From assembly GCA_963556145.1 (NCBI GenBank), contig OY744462.1, forward strand, positions 7,254,001-7,318,000: 64,000 nt of DNA. The letters run 5' to 3'. Source of the DNA: Hygrocybe punicea. Its lineage: Eukaryota > Basidiomycota > Agaricomycetes > Agaricales > Hygrophoraceae. This document shows positions 35,160-47,448 of the stretch, in pieces (the first letter of the stretch is position 1; every line of letters begins with the position of its first letter). Position numbers and translations under genes: made by a program. Under the pieces are notes generated by a model. It made no database searches. It was not told where the DNA came from and saw only the letters and a program-made list of their open reading frames with translations.

Positions 35160-36809
35160 TCACGCCACGTAGGGTGGTGGTGAAGTCATTGTATTACTCC
35201 TGGTCAAATCCGCCCGCGTCGCCTGGTCTGGCACGAGCAAACTGTTGAGCGTCGCAACCATGGCATGCCGTTCCCTCGTAGTCAACCGTGCGCGAGAAAT
35301 GACACCCAGAATGTTCGCTATGTCTGGGAGTTCGTCCTGACCCACCTCGTTCGTTGTCGATGACTGGGGTAGCGCTGACATTTGCACATGTGCTGGTGGT
35401 GATGGGAGTGATGCTACCTCTGGCGTATTCAAGAAGGCTACAAGTGCCTGTTGTTGGCTGGCATTCAGCCGGCGAGCGCCATCAAGAACTGAAGCTAAGC
35501 CAGCCTCCAGTGCTGGTGGTGGTGCTAGATCAGCAGGAGGAGCGGGTTCTGGAGGCAAAGCGGGAATGGGAGCTGAGGGTGTCATTACCCCTGCATCTGC
35601 TGATATATACCGGGTTTCAAATGACGAAGGAAGGGGACGAGCTATACTAACCAGCAAGTGTGGTCAAGGGGACATGATTGCGCCTATGTGCGTCCGGGAC
35701 ACCCGTTCGACTGATGCTAGTTGTGGATTCACTCCCGCGATGGATTGGATCTGAGAAGGGTTTTTCTTCATCTAAGGTAGTATCAGATGTGGCACCGCTG
35801 GGAAGGATACTTTAGAATAAAAACGCACCCAAACTGGGCAAAAGTGGAGCGGAGAGGTTCATTGTAGGTGCAGGCGGGCTCTCCTTAAAACCAGAGTAAG
35901 GCTGTAGCTGGGATTCGACGGGAAGAGACCCTGGGGCTGCATCAGCGTGTGCGTGTCTACGCTTCCACAAAAAGATGAAGGCCATTGTGCAGGTGAGCAG
36001 AACAAAAGCAACTCCACCAACGATGCCACCGGTGACAGCGGCTTTATTGGATTTGTGCGGGAGAGGTGAGGAGGGCACTGATGGAGAAGAGGACACCCGG
36101 GTGGAAGAAGTTGGGGAGGAGGATGTAGGGGATGCTGAAGATGTGGTTGTTGACGTGACAACTAAGTTTGGGCTGTAGGAAAGTGAGTATGTTTTGTGTA
36201 TTGTAAAAGAACCAGCCGCACTTGACAGTGATTGTGGAGAAAGAGCTTGTTGGAAAGGCGATAGCAGTTCTAATCGATGATGAGCTCGAGGTTACCAGTA
36301 GAAAGGACGACTGACAGTTGAAATGATGACGAGTATGAGGAGACACCAGATGGAGAATGTTGAGTGTAGGATTGAAAATATGTCGTGAAGTAGTCTGCAT
36401 AGGAATATGTAGTTGTGACATTCCCCAAGCAATCGGACGACGATCCAGGTTGGACAGTGTAAAATTGACAATAATCACGGTAACCGCATGCGATGAAGCT
36501 ATAACCCGTGGGAATGTTGCAAATCCAATCAAAGTAGCCAACGCCGACAGGGATGGTTACGGTGAGCATGAAGGATGCGTAGTCAGGGGTGTACAAGAAC
36601 ACAAAGTCACCCAAAAAAGAATTGTTGTAGTAGAAGAGAACAGGTTCGCACTGAGCGATCGAAAGCGGCATAACGACGTCGAAGTCATACGAAGGATCGC
36701 CGAGTTGATAACCTTGCGTTGGTCGAGTAAAATCCGTGGTTTGCCCCAGCGCAGTCAGGATGACGGCCAACACAACCAGAGCCATCATGATCATCAGCGT
36801 TGGATTCAT
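35160..36809 (-). CDS. Single-pass membrane protein with Ser/Thr stalk and PPPY tail
   Basis: From the ATG at 36809 (the start kept in the duplicated copy near 7,260) a signal peptide (MALVVLAVILTALG) leads a secreted domain of about 165 residues with several cysteines (to 36296). After an intron follow a Ser/Thr/Pro-rich stalk and a transmembrane helix (GGIVGGVAFVLLTCTMAFIF) ended by KRRH. The cytoplasmic part continues over exons at about 35770-35650 and 35598-35160 and ends SPPPYVA, a PPxY-type motif that could recruit WW-domain (Rsp5-like) ubiquitin ligases. All exons stay open with GT-AG introns. The layout recalls fungal cell-surface sensors of the Mid2/WSC type, but no such domain is recognised, so the role is unknown. 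Confidence 0.75.
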
Positions 36810-38076
36810 CGTTATCGCAGTGTGGAGTAAAACCGCGTTGGCCACACTCCCGGGCCAATTTGCCTTGATACAAAATCCTCATATTGTTTGGACAACATTT
36901 GAAACGACCAGGACACAACAGGTCCCACATTCTAATACAACTTGAAGTGAGAATCAGTCGTTTACTCGAGTTTAAAAAATAATTTTACTCAAGAATAATA
37001 GATGAGAGCCATTTCCTCCGCGTGCCTTCTCCGGATTGTCTCGCCGTATCCCTCACTGCAGGCGTATCCGCACCTCCTATCTTGGGTGAGGCTTTATAAT
37101 AGGAGTTGTCTCAGGACAGCCTCCTCATCACCACGACATTGCCTCACCCAGGTTAGCGTATCCTCTTCTCTTCTTATGAAGTTTATTCATAACTTTATCT
37201 CACCCAGAGTTAAATATATTTTTTATTTTCTCTTGAGTTCACCCTCCTTCCCACCCTAGTACCTGTGTTTGTTTCCATACACCAATTGTACTCCACAAAT
37301 GTCATTTTTTGATGGACTTGTTTTCTCTCCTGGCTCCAAGCCGGAGAGAGCATCTGGCTAATCTTCACGTGCTCCTTAAGCAGAGTCGATTAGACGCCAC
37401 AGGAGAACGTTTCGGAGAACGTTTCGTGTATCGTTGCGGCAATTGCCGATTACAGACATTATTCTATGACGGTGCCTTGATTTGACTCGGTCGCCCTGAC
37501 TCGAACTTGCAACGTTTTTGCGTAAGAACGACCTGGCATAAGCGTCAAGGTCATGGTCGCCAACTCATATGCCATACAATGCATGTATTGGAAACTAGTT
37601 AATGTTGCATGCGCGTAACTTCTAAATGGGAGACAACAGCACCCGACACGAACTCGAGCCGTTAATGTGTTTCAAAGTTGGCGGGAAGACTGAGGGTTCA
37701 TAATGTCATCGAGGCGAGTAAAGGAAAGAAGGCAAGAGAAAGGACGGAGCAGCGCGATGGTGAGCGTATTACACCGTCCGCCCGTATAGGGCAAAACGGT
37801 ATGCAATCCACGATCCGTCGTCCGGAGACCAACGCAGCACAGGTACATTAATGTGAGGTCATCAACGCCGCTACAATCCGTGCTTTGCCTAAATATCGGC
37901 GACGAAGGGTGGGGGGAGAAAATGGTGGTGGTAAGTTTAGGTTCCAAAATGTTTTCATCCCGAACGACGGGGGTACGCGTGCAGCATATTTACCCTTGGT
38001 AAACGTGAGTTGACCATCAACGCATCCCACCATGTCCATTCGAAAATATCGCGAAAGCGGCCGGTCGATCGCAAGA
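36810..38076. other. Intergenic region between the membrane-protein gene and UPF1
   Basis: It contains the promoter of the minus-strand membrane-protein gene; the first roughly 135 bp (to about 36945) are the part also present in the copy at 7,300-7,438. The UPF1 3' untranslated region is at the other end. Short ORFs at 37672-37947 and 37848-38111 have no recognisable domain and lie in or next to the UPF1 3' end; I do not call them. Confidence 0.5.
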
Positions 38077-41000
38077 TTAGAACACTGTGACTCCCGATTG
38101 CGTGCCCGCATATTGAGATTTCATGTCGTCCATGTCCGCTGCCTCGTCCTGACTCTTGTAGTCATACTGCGACATGCTGCCCAGATCAGACGCACCAGCT
38201 ACAGAGGAGAACGACGTGCGTCGGCGGAGCCTGTCAGATTGCGAATAAGCGATGCTGCTCGCAGGGCGGTCATTTGTCCCAATCACGCTTCCGACTACGC
38301 TGCCGCTGTCCGTGACACTACCACTGGGTCCCGCATCCTGGGATATGATAGAACTCGCGTAGCTACCATATCCGCCTCGCTTCGCACCGTTCGCTCCACG
38401 GGGCATCCCAGGCCCAAAAGGCCCCGCTGCAGCAAACATTGGTAAACCAGATGCATACGTAGCCTGCGACCGTAATGACTGGACATCAGAAGGTATATAG
38501 CCGAGCGCATCGTGAGTGCGATAGAAGCTGGCGTCGAAACGGCTGGGTGTGCCAGAACGACGGCCTAGAGTGAGGGAAAGCGTCAGATGAAAAGATGGTC
38601 GGTCAGATAAATTTCCATACGCACTTTCTAATACACCAGTACTCATACTGGGAAGGAAGTCCCTCGCATTCGTCTCATGGCGGCGATATTGGTCCATCGC
38701 CTTGCCCAACGAACGCCTCGGCTTGCTGAATTGAATCATGCTGGGCTGGAGATTGTTGAGTGGACCCTCCACGAGGCAAGTCTTTTCCTTATAATGGGTC
38801 AAGAGGAAGTGCCACAAGGGGTGCTGGATGTGGTTCGCACTGTGAATTAAATAAAAGACAAATTTGATTACCGAGCAACTCACCTTGCTGAGGACTTTGG
38901 GATTCCCGAGAATCACAACTCCATATTTTGCACGCGTCAGGGCAACGTTCAAGCGTCGAGGATCATTCAAGAAACCTATCCCTTGATGCTCATTGCTCCG
39001 AACACAGCTGAGGATGATGTAATCCTTTTCCCGACCCTGGAATGCGTCAACGCTAGCCACCTCGATCTCCTTGTAAAGATCCTTCTTCAGTGACCCGTTG
39101 AATTGCATATAGTTCACAATGTAGGATCGCTGGCCCTCATATGGAGTGACAACACCAATTTGGCCTGGAACGACACCTGACTTGAAGAATTTTGTGACAA
39201 TCTTTTCGACATTCGAGGCTTCAGTTCTGGGTGGCTTCATCAGCGCACAAACAACATCAATTATCTAACAAACTCACCTATTCAAGAATGACGTGCCACT
39301 AGATGATATCTCCTCCTGGCCAAGATTCTGATAAAAGAACATTGGAGTGTCTGGAATAGGCCACGGGAAGTCGACATTCTTCCTCAAGCGCTCGGGCGCA
39401 GTCACACCATTCTGCAGGGTACCCTCGTAAAACATATTGGAGGGGAACTCAGACAAACATGGATGCATGCGGTATTGGACTTGAAGACGGATAGGACGAT
39501 TGGTTAGGACAACAAGGCGCTCAAAGAGGGACTGCGTAAGACCCGCTCGAGCCGCTTTCTTGTTCATGATGACGGGTCCAAGTTGCTAGGAGTCAATATG
39601 TTGGTACAGCACTACCTATCATGAGAAAAAATTAGGCCTACCTGGTGGTCACCGACAAGAACGACTTGTTTGCAGCCCAACACGAGGGGAATCATGCATT
39701 CTGGTGAGAATGGAGTGAAAGTAAGAACAAGCCTTTCACAAATATTCAGAGCATACCAGGTTCTGCAGCTTGTGTAGCCTCGTCTATCAGCACGGTCCTA
39801 AACTTCAATTTCGAAAGACGGGGATCCCCAGCACCAACGCAAGTGCAACAAATAACATCTGCAGCACTTAATATTTCCTTTTCACACAGTCTGCTTAGTG
39901 TCTTATACTTGCGCTCATCGTTGGAGCTCAATTCGCCCTGCTCGTTCTTCAACTGGATCAACTTTTGCAACTCCAAGTGCGTTGTATTATTCGCAACTTG
40001 CTGGTGAAGAGTTAGGAAAGCGATGGACGAGTCCAGCGCCTCGCGGGACTTGGCGGTGAGGCGGACGACCTTGAGACCGGTCGAATGGATCTTCTCCGTT
40101 AACTGGTCGACGGCGACGTTAGATGGCGCGCATACGAGAACTTGGCCTGGGTTCATCTTGGCAAGATGGTATACGATCGACGCGGAGGTAACGGTCTTGC
40201 CCGTCCCCGGCGGGCCCTGGATTAGGCTGATGGGCTTCTGCAACACACTCTTGACGGCGTACATCTGGGAGTGATTGAGTTCCGGGAGGCCTGGCGCGGA
40301 GAAGCGTTTAGGCATTTGTGTACGTAGGACCTGCGGCTCGAGCTCGTGGCCGAGGAGCTTGTGGTACTATTTGGATTGGATTTCCGAGGTCAGGTCTCCA
40401 AGTCTGACGACGGTTCTGGAAGGAAGAAGGAACTTACGATGTATCCACTAACGCTTTTCTCGTCCACGGCAAACGTCTTCATGGCCAGTTGCATCCTGTC
40501 AAAGCTGGTGGACTTCCAGACAAAGTCCGCGGCGAAGTTGTGAGTGCATTCGGAGGGCACACCGTCCGTCCTCCTGAGCTCCAACCCAATCTCATCTGAG
40601 ACATCTGGCAAGTGCAAGTCAGAAGCAAACCGAAGAAGCGGAGGGGGGGAGAGGGAAAACACACTGTTCGGGATCTTGATGACATGGCCGACGCCTTCCC
40701 AAGCCTTGTGCATCTCGCCCGCATACCTCAACCGCAGCTCGTCGCCCACGGCAAGGCGTACCTCCCCGCTCTCAAGCTTAGGGAGACAGAACCACGCCAC
40801 GCGCTTCTGGTTGAGTCCAAGATCCCAACGAACAATGATGTCAGTCTGGGTCTGTGACTCTTTCAGGCGCTTGTCATAATCAGCTTCAATTTTAACCAGG
40901 GGTCCAAATATGTTCTGATATTGATACGCATCTTCGTAGCGCAAAAGGATTGGTTGTGGCTCGTCGTCGACGCCGGGCTTTGCGAGGTCTTCGAGGGTTG

Positions 41001-41850
41001 CGTTGGCATTCTCGCGCCAGAGGTCTTCGAGCCGGTTTATTTGTGCAAAGGAGATCTGGCGGGACCTGAGCTGTTCGGTTTCACTTGGGGGCTTGACGAG
41101 CCAGGAGAGGAAGGATCGGTCATCAATGAGGGGGGCCCAAAGGGAGGCGTTCCAAGAAATATCTTTGGATATAGCGGCGCATGGTTGGCTGGAAAGTGAG
41201 ATTTGTGTCAATATGGATGGGGTACCAGCATGTGTGAGTCCACGTACCGACACAGCAATACGACAACGGTATCGCTCTTGGCTGGGATGAAACCCAACAT
41301 GAATACATTCTTGCTGCCGCAGTTGTAGCACTCGGGCGTGGTCTCCCCCAACGGACTCTCGGCATGCAAGATGACCTCTTTATGTTTAGCGCGCACGAGG
41401 TGGTTCACGATATGAGAAGCAGAGGTGTTGCCACGAGAATTGCAGAACCATTTGACGCAGATGAGACATTTTACGACTGACGCAGGTGAGTGAATGCCAC
41501 AATAGCTGCATGTCATGGGTCAGAATCTACCACACAAAGAGAACTCGAGTACAACGATACCTGCAAGCATGTGGGGGAAGGTCAACTGCGCCCTCGTCTT
41601 TCAGGTCGTCCAGAACGGCATCGAAGTCCTCCTCTATGCTAGCTCTAACTGGGTGGTGGTGGTGGTCAGCATGACCGTTCGTGTTGGCTGACGCCGAGTG
41701 AGCAAATTCGGAAATTGAGAGACTGGATATGTCTACGGATGAAATGTTGTCCTGGGTGTTGGAAGTGTAAATGGAGGAAGTGTCGTCTACGACGCCAATG
41801 CCGCCGTAGGAAGACGCAGATTCGTACTGGAAATTATCGAAAGTGTCCAT
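38077..41850 (-). CDS. UPF1: Regulator of nonsense transcripts 1, RNA helicase UPF1
   Basis: ATP-dependent 5'-3' RNA helicase at the centre of nonsense-mediated mRNA decay. From the ATG at 41850: an acidic N-terminus, the Cys/His-rich UPF2-binding zinc domain ([20 protein letters not shown], later [12 protein letters not shown]), the 1B region, then superfamily 1 motifs Walker [10 protein letters not shown] (near 40200), [61 protein letters not shown] and [10 protein letters not shown]. The C-terminal tail has several SQ/TQ sites ([18 protein letters not shown]), as in other UPF1 proteins, and ends at 38077. At least six short introns interrupt it; I see no frame damage. A housekeeping gene, so this island is genuine host DNA. 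Confidence 0.97.
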
Positions 41851-41933
41851 TGAATATTGTGGTTCACAGTGAAAGGTTTATTTACGATGCTGTGCCCGCA
41901 GTCGCTTCAGCGGCTGACTCAGCTACCAGCACA
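41851..41933. promoter_or_regulatory. Short head-to-head intergenic region
   Basis: Only 83 bp separate the UPF1 start codon (minus strand) from the ATG of the plus-strand ORF at 41934. If that ORF is real, this is a shared bidirectional promoter region. No TATA box is evident. Confidence 0.4.
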
Positions 41934-42173
41934 ATGTCTCGCAGTAATGGACGACCAGAGCCCGAGGTCATCATGAATGTCGGTCAGCCAGCCACCCTGC
42001 ATCGAGCAATTCTCATCTGTTGGTTTGGACAGTTCGGAGACGGGTTCTCATACTCCAAAGGGAAACTCGAGGAAGCATTTCGGCCAGGTGGAATTCTCGA
42101 CAAGCATCCCACCAAGCCGCCGAAGGACTCCATGGCTGTAAAACGAGAGGACGTCGACCTTATTGTGCCGTAG
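41934..42173 (+). CDS. Small conserved-looking ORF divergent from UPF1
   Basis: The ATG at 41934 opens 79 codons (begins MSRSNGRPEPEVIMNVGQPA, then ICWFGQFGDGFSYSKGKLEE) ending at TAG 42171. The amino-acid composition looks protein-like, with no low complexity. The sequence after the stop remains partly open in another frame to about 42283, so a short unrecognised intron or an extra exon is possible. I do not recognise a family. Confidence 0.4.
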   Translation: MSRSNGRPEPEVIMNVGQPATLHRAILICWFGQFGDGFSYSKGKLEEAFRPGGILDKHPTKPPKDSMAVKREDVDLIVP

Positions 42174-42371
42174 TTGCTATTCTTCTGCAGCATGCGCGTC
42201 CTGACCGGTTCTCCAGGTCCATGAACTCGAAATACCTCGTGCCCACGCAGAAAAAGCTCTCGTCGAGCACAAAGGAGACGTAGCCAACGCATTACGCGCA
42301 CTCATAGCACCTCCATCGACTACACCAAAAGTTTGAATATAATCTAGGGTATTACCACCTCATCCTCGAAT

Positions 42372-43589
42372 CTACCTATACATGCTTTTCAGAGTGTTTA
42401 TCAGATTATTCGAAAGCACCCCATTCTGCCCTGTTGATGGCATCTTCCGGGACGGCATGAAGGTCATAGGTTTCACTCGGCCACTTTTTTTCTCTGGCGC
42501 GGGACGTAGAGAGTTGTATTCTCTCGAACCAGGTGGGTATGGGTTAGAGCGTCCGAAATCGGTCCTGTCTTCGCTCGTCACCTCCACCTCGATTCTCGCA
42601 CCCTTCACGCCCTCCCTGACCCACCCGACAACCGTAGGTCCCAGCGTGAGTTTGGGGTGTGTGAGAACACGCATATTCGTGACGCTGTTTGATACCTGTT
42701 GGAGATTCATGCCCTCCTGCGACACCACATCAAAGAGCGCAGTCCTCCCGCCCGCATTCCTCCTCCGCAAACGCGCAAGCAGACCTGCGAAGCTCACAAT
42801 GTACGACTCCTCTAACGCGCCGTGACCTCGTCTACTTGCTTTGTCGAAGTTCTTTTGCAACACGAACCCAGGTTGTGGTTTCGTTGTGAACAGCGTCTCG
42901 AGTGGGGACGTATGTGAATATGAAAGGCCCCCTGTCCGGTGTGGCACCTGCTCCATGTTGCGAGATTCCATAGAATTGTATTGCTCGGTCGTGTGCCAAG
43001 CCATGAACCGCTTGTGATAATCCATCTCCCGGTCTTGTACTAGCTCATACAATGATTTGCCGCTAAGCACTGGGTCCTTCTCAGCAAGCTTCTCCACATA
43101 GGCTTCAAAGGCAGGCCGGAGGGTCCGGAGCTTTTTAAGATAGTGCGAAAACTCCTTGCTCGACATCGAGTGGATATTGCACACTGCGTTGGTACCTTCC
43201 CTCGCCCACCGCTCACCCGGACCCTCCTCTGTCAACGGCGCAAACTCTGAATCCACATGCCACTCGCCCATATTCTGCGACCCAACCCGCTTGTTCCACG
43301 CAGAGGTGTCGGCATACCGTGCATCGACGCCGAGCTCCTCCCATCGTCGAATGAAGCGAACCTGGCTCTCTCCGTTATTCCACTCTGTCTGCTGCTCTGG
43401 CGAGTCGACAGACTTGACGGTTATATATGCCTGGCGCCGGCGTAGCGCCAGTGGTCGTTTGAGACCCCAGTGGCCCCGGTGAGCGTCGCCTCCGTGGGTT
43501 GTGTAAGTCTGGGATATGGCTGGATCGAAGGAGGCGAATTTGGAGCGGCGGAGTAATGTCGCGAATGGTGAAGGCGACGCTGTTGCCAT
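42372..43589 (-). CDS. MRP51: Mitochondrial small-subunit ribosomal protein MRP51
   Basis: Single-exon ORF of 405 residues from the ATG at 43589. The N-terminus SPFATLLRRSKFASFDPAIS, then TTHGGDAHRGHWGLKRPL, is the hallmark of the fungal Mit_ribos_Mrp51 family (bS1m), a component of the mitochondrial small ribosomal subunit linked to translation of mitochondrially encoded mRNAs. The basic N-terminal stretch fits import into mitochondria. The length is in the range of filamentous-fungal members. It is convergent with the small ORF at 41934-42173. Confidence 0.93.
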   Translation of the reverse strand: MATASPSPFATLLRRSKFASFDPAISQTYTTHGGDAHRGHWGLKRPLALRRRQAYITVKSVDSPEQQTEWNNGESQVRFIRRWEELGVDARYADTSAWNKRVGSQNMGEWHVDSEFAPLTEEGPGERWAREGTNAVCNIHSMSSKEFSHYLKKLRTLRPAFEAYVEKLAEKDPVLSGKSLYELVQDREMDYHKRFMAWHTTEQYNSMESRNMEQVPHRTGGLSYSHTSPLETLFTTKPQPGFVLQKNFDKASRRGHGALEESYIVSFAGLLARLRRRNAGGRTALFDVVSQEGMNLQQVSNSVTNMRVLTHPKLTLGPTVVGWVREGVKGARIEVEVTSEDRTDFGRSNPYPPGSREYNSLRPAPEKKSGRVKPMTFMPSRKMPSTGQNGVLSNNLINTLKSMYR

Positions 43590-43833
43590 ACCGCGGTCAA
43601 GGTTCGGGCCCGATACTGGATTACAGAAAAGAAAATAATTAAAAAAATAATTAAAAAATAATTGCTTTTACCCAGGGTTCAAACTTTGCACCCTGTCCAT
43701 GGCATACATTCCTGTAAAATTGTAAGAGATCCTCCACATATCCTGCTACAACTTCACCTGCAAAGGCTAACAATTTCAAGCTAAATTGGAATTATGGTTG
43801 AATATACATAAAATGTGGTGGGTATTCTGCTTA
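43590..43833. other. Upstream region of MRP51
   Basis: A short GC-rich leader, then AT-rich DNA with a TTAAAAAAATAATTAAAAAATAA run near 43630-43655. The promoter of MRP51 presumably lies here; nothing else is recognised. Confidence 0.35.
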
Positions 43834-44395
43834 CAGCGTTTTCGGAAATCCTTGTCGCGCGTGAAAAAAAAAATTAAATTAAATAATCCGGGTGGCTGAA
43901 GGTACAGAGTCGGGCAATTGCCGTAGTAGGGTAGCACATCATGTGACTTTGAATTATTTTGCTTGAAAAGACTACTGATATGTACATTGTAAATTCAATG
44001 GGACATATATAAGACATTTGACATGTAGTAAAATTAGAATGACATCCATTGAATGTTTCTGTCAACTCAAATTATCATTATTAGTTCTTTATTCAAGGAG
44101 GAGGTGTGGTTTTCTGCTGTAACATCACATCACCTGAATAAAAGCTAAAAATAATAATTTGAGTTGACAGAAACATTCAATGGATGTCATTCTAATTTTA
44201 CTACATGTCAAATGTCTTATATATGTCCCATTGAATTTACAATGTACATATCAGTAGTCTTTTCAAGCAAAATAATTCAAAGTCACATGATGTGCTACCC
44301 TACTACGGCAATTGCCAGACTCTGTACCTTCAGCCACCCGGATTATTTATTTTAATTTTTTTTTTCACGTGCGACAAGGATTTCCGAAAACGCTG
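43834..44395. mobile_element. Palindromic MITE with 240-bp arms, flanked by TA
   Basis: The left arm, starting CAGCGTTTTCGGAAATCC at 43834, and the right arm, ending at 44395, are inverted copies over about 240 bp with three visible substitutions and a spacer of roughly 80 bp. TA flanks both ends (43832-43833, 44396-44397). The terminal sequence resembles the end of IS630-like element A (CAACCATTTTCGAAAACC), so it may be a deletion derivative of a related element. Both arms encode the same 63-residue frame, which is a by-product of the palindrome. Confidence 0.9.
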
Positions 44396-44397
44396 TA

Positions 44398-44914
44398 AAT
44401 CATTCACAGTGCTGGCAAGGCAGGATACAGAAGTTAGAATACAGCAGCTACAATGAAAGGTAAAGAAGAGTGATAAATGGTTAATTTGGAGACAGGTAAG
44501 TTAAGAAAGCATGTTTTGGTGTGGCATTTTTTTCCAAATGACCAGAAACATCATTTTTCTTCCATTATTACAGTCTATGCATCAGCAAAACCCGGTTCCG
44601 CTACCAAGCCATATATAGCAATTCCATAGATGTCATAGCACCCATAGCAGCCATAGCAAGGTCTTATAATTTACAGCACTACCTAGCTTTGCACACTCCT
44701 ATGAATTACTACATAGTTTGGCTGGCTTCTATAGAGTACATTATAGATGGCCCAGAATGTACTGGAATCCCTGCCATACCACTGCTGGTTCATTGGTACT
44801 TTCTCACATTCAGCAATGTTGAAAACTCAAAATGGTAATAATAGATTTGTATAGCGACAACAAATACTATAGCATCGTGTTGAGCGCCAAAACAGTAACA
44901 ACCTTCCACCTAAT
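44398..44914. other. No gene seen
   Basis: AT-rich DNA with short TAGCA/CATAGCA repeats (44620-44660). No frame or repeat structure that I can support. Confidence 0.3.
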
Positions 44915-46175
44915 GTGATCGTGACTTCCCTGCCTGCTCGCATGCCAGGAACTCTGCGTGCTCCCCCCAACCGGGACACCGCTTTCCCCCACTCAAACAG
45001 TCATGCAATCCGCTCGCAAGCAGGGCAAGCCCATGAGTGCCATGTTTTCCCAACAGTCACCTACGCTGTCACCTATGCCACAAGCAAATGGGCGCAACCG
45101 GCGTTCCGCCTCGCACGCCACCTCTCGCAGCTCATGCTCTGTGAACTCAGTTGCATCCACGTTCCCTTCTGTACCTGCGTCACTGCGCCCACTGGCAGTG
45201 GGTGATTACAGTAAAATGGGGGATCTGGGCACCGAACCTGAACCTGGACCCAGACCTGAACAGGGACCTGACCCTGCACGTGCGGAGTGCTTGGAGGCAA
45301 GCAACATGTTTAAGGTCCTTCGGTGGTGCAACACGAGTAATTACGACACTGAAGGGAATGTAAGAATGAAGTATGTTAATTGGACAAGATAGTGGAACGT
45401 ACAAGTTCATCCTCAAACACATTGGAGGCGTTGATGATAGACCTATGGTCACTTTCGATTGAGGACAAGAGTTTGCCGCAGTCGTTTTGCCTGGCAATGG
45501 TGGTCAGCATGACTGTAGCGAATACCAGGGACGAGGAAGTACTCTAGGGGACCGATGACCTGGTCAGGAGAGCCAGCGGGATAGTAACGACCACCAAAGG
45601 AGCCGCCGCGCCAAGAGAGGGGAGAACCCAGAAAGTGACGGGTGTAGGAGGCAGGATTGAAGGCGCCGTTGGGGCTGGTGTAAGAGCTGAGGGCAATTGG
45701 GTGATCTGGAGAATGGGCGGCGGTGGGGAGGGCGATGGGCTGGAAGGTGGACATTGCAGGGGGGAGGGGGTAAGGGCTGATGGTTGCCTCGCAGGAAAGT
45801 GTAGGAGTGTTGCCAGATTCCTTGCTTGCCTCTGATTGGCCAGACTGATACTCCCATGCCTGACAGGATACGAACGACAGTGGTCTCGAAAGCAGAGACA
45901 GGGGTTGAGTCGAGGACATGTGAGTGCGTGTGTGGAGACCCACATGTCGATCCGGGCAAGGGGTGCTGGGCAACGAATGTGGGGGGAGGGCAGATTGGGG
46001 AAGGTGGGAATTGGAGTAACAGCTTGGCAAGGGATAGGAAGACAACGGAGTGGAGAGGGGTGTGTCTGGGGGCGAGGGGGCAAGGCGTCGAGGCCATAGT
46101 GTCAAGATCAAGCTCCATATCATCCGGATCGAATGGGCCATTGTGGTGTTCCGGGATGTAGGGAGGAGGATTTGG
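44915..46175. pseudogene. Decayed coding-like fragments on both strands
   Basis: A plus-strand frame at 44958-45392 is Ser/Gln/Pro-rich and then reads ECLEASNMFKVLRWCNTSNY. A minus-strand stretch from about 46175 reads NPPPYIPEHHNGPFDPDDME and then Pro/Ser-rich sequence in shifting frames to about 45450. Both look like remnants of Pro/Ser-rich proteins. The second includes a PPPY motif. No family was recognised and no intact gene is present. Confidence 0.25.
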
Positions 46176-47448
46176 CTACTGAGAGGTTATGCGAGACTGA
46201 GAATTTTGGAAGTGCTGTAAAGGAGCAAGAGCTGCAGCGGGCAACAAGACTTCAATTAAAACTGATTCATTGAATGAATCTTACTTAGCTACCACTATAT
46301 AAAGCAAGAGGTGTATGGGAAGTTGGATGCACCCTGGGATGCCAGATAGTACCCAATTATTATTGTCTAATTTAGGCAAGTTGGTGAAGCATAAAAAAAT
46401 GTCTGAAAAAGCAAATCCACTGGGAAATCTTACAACTTACTGAGGACATGATGGATTGTCATTGGAGTAGTACCAAAATGTTTGTAAAATTTGATATTAT
46501 GAATCTATTATATACTGAGGCATTAAAAATATGACATATCATATCAAAATCACTTTTTACCATGATTGATAATACTGGCTGCTGAAACCAAAAATTTGAG
46601 ATTTACTAAAAAGATAACTTTCTGTACCTCATTCAATGACAGGTAGGCACTGTTGGGTCTTGGAATGAAAAAAATGTCCTTGCATTTCTATTCCATTGAA
46701 TATTTATTTAATAATGAGATATCTCAAATTCCTGCTAACTTGCCCAAATTAGATAATAAATTATAATAATAAATATTAGAGATGTGAGCAATGGTGACTT
46801 ATATGTTTATGTAACAAACTAATGTGGCACAGTTAATTGACAAAGCTCTATGGCCAATCCACTGACTTATAGCAGAAATGGATAACAAGCCAAACTTATA
46901 CTCCCTCTAGTGCTGCTTCAGTGATGAACCTGACAATTACTTCCTAAGTTCCTAGTCTATATTCTCAATGATGCCTTGATTTTTGATTTGAAGTTGAAGA
47001 TCATGGAGATAAATCAGCACTCATTGAGGGGTGTAGATGCTCATGATCTCAACCTCTGAAACATGTCCATTGTGGAAGGAGGGTTGGATTCAAATTTGAA
47101 ACACATTTGAATCCCAGAAGAAAGTGAGGGTAGCATCAAACTAAAAGGTCTTTTTTTGTTGTCTGAGATTTTCCTAGACTCTCCTAAATCTCACCACCTT
47201 CACATCATCATGCTGAGTCATGATGAGTAGTATGTCATCAGTATTATATTCACCAATATCCACACAGCAGTTCTGTGCAAGTGATGCTGAGATTTAGGTG
47301 ACAAAGAAAAGGAAGTTATCAAGTGACACAGAGATGGTTCTTTCACATCTCAAGATGGTGACATGGATATTGCAGATAGGTTCTCTGTCACCTGTATTTG
47401 CCCAGGAACATTATCTTTTGTTATGGATTGCTTCAACAGCAGGACTAT
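46176..47448. other. AT-rich region without a supportable gene
   Basis: Stops occur in all frames. No terminal repeats, tandem repeats or domains were seen over 1.2 kb. It is probably old, decayed mobile DNA. Confidence 0.35.

Noticed and set aside
37672..38111. Two minus-strand ORFs after UPF1
   Set aside because: They overlap each other and the UPF1 3' end, and lack recognisable domains or codon character.
41984..42301. Minus-strand ORF opposite the small ORF at 41934
   Set aside because: The sequence is Arg-rich without structure and looks like the antisense shadow of the plus-strand frame.
43874..44355. Two identical 63-residue ORFs in opposite orientation
   Set aside because: They are the two arms of one palindromic MITE read outward; no start context or domain supports a gene.
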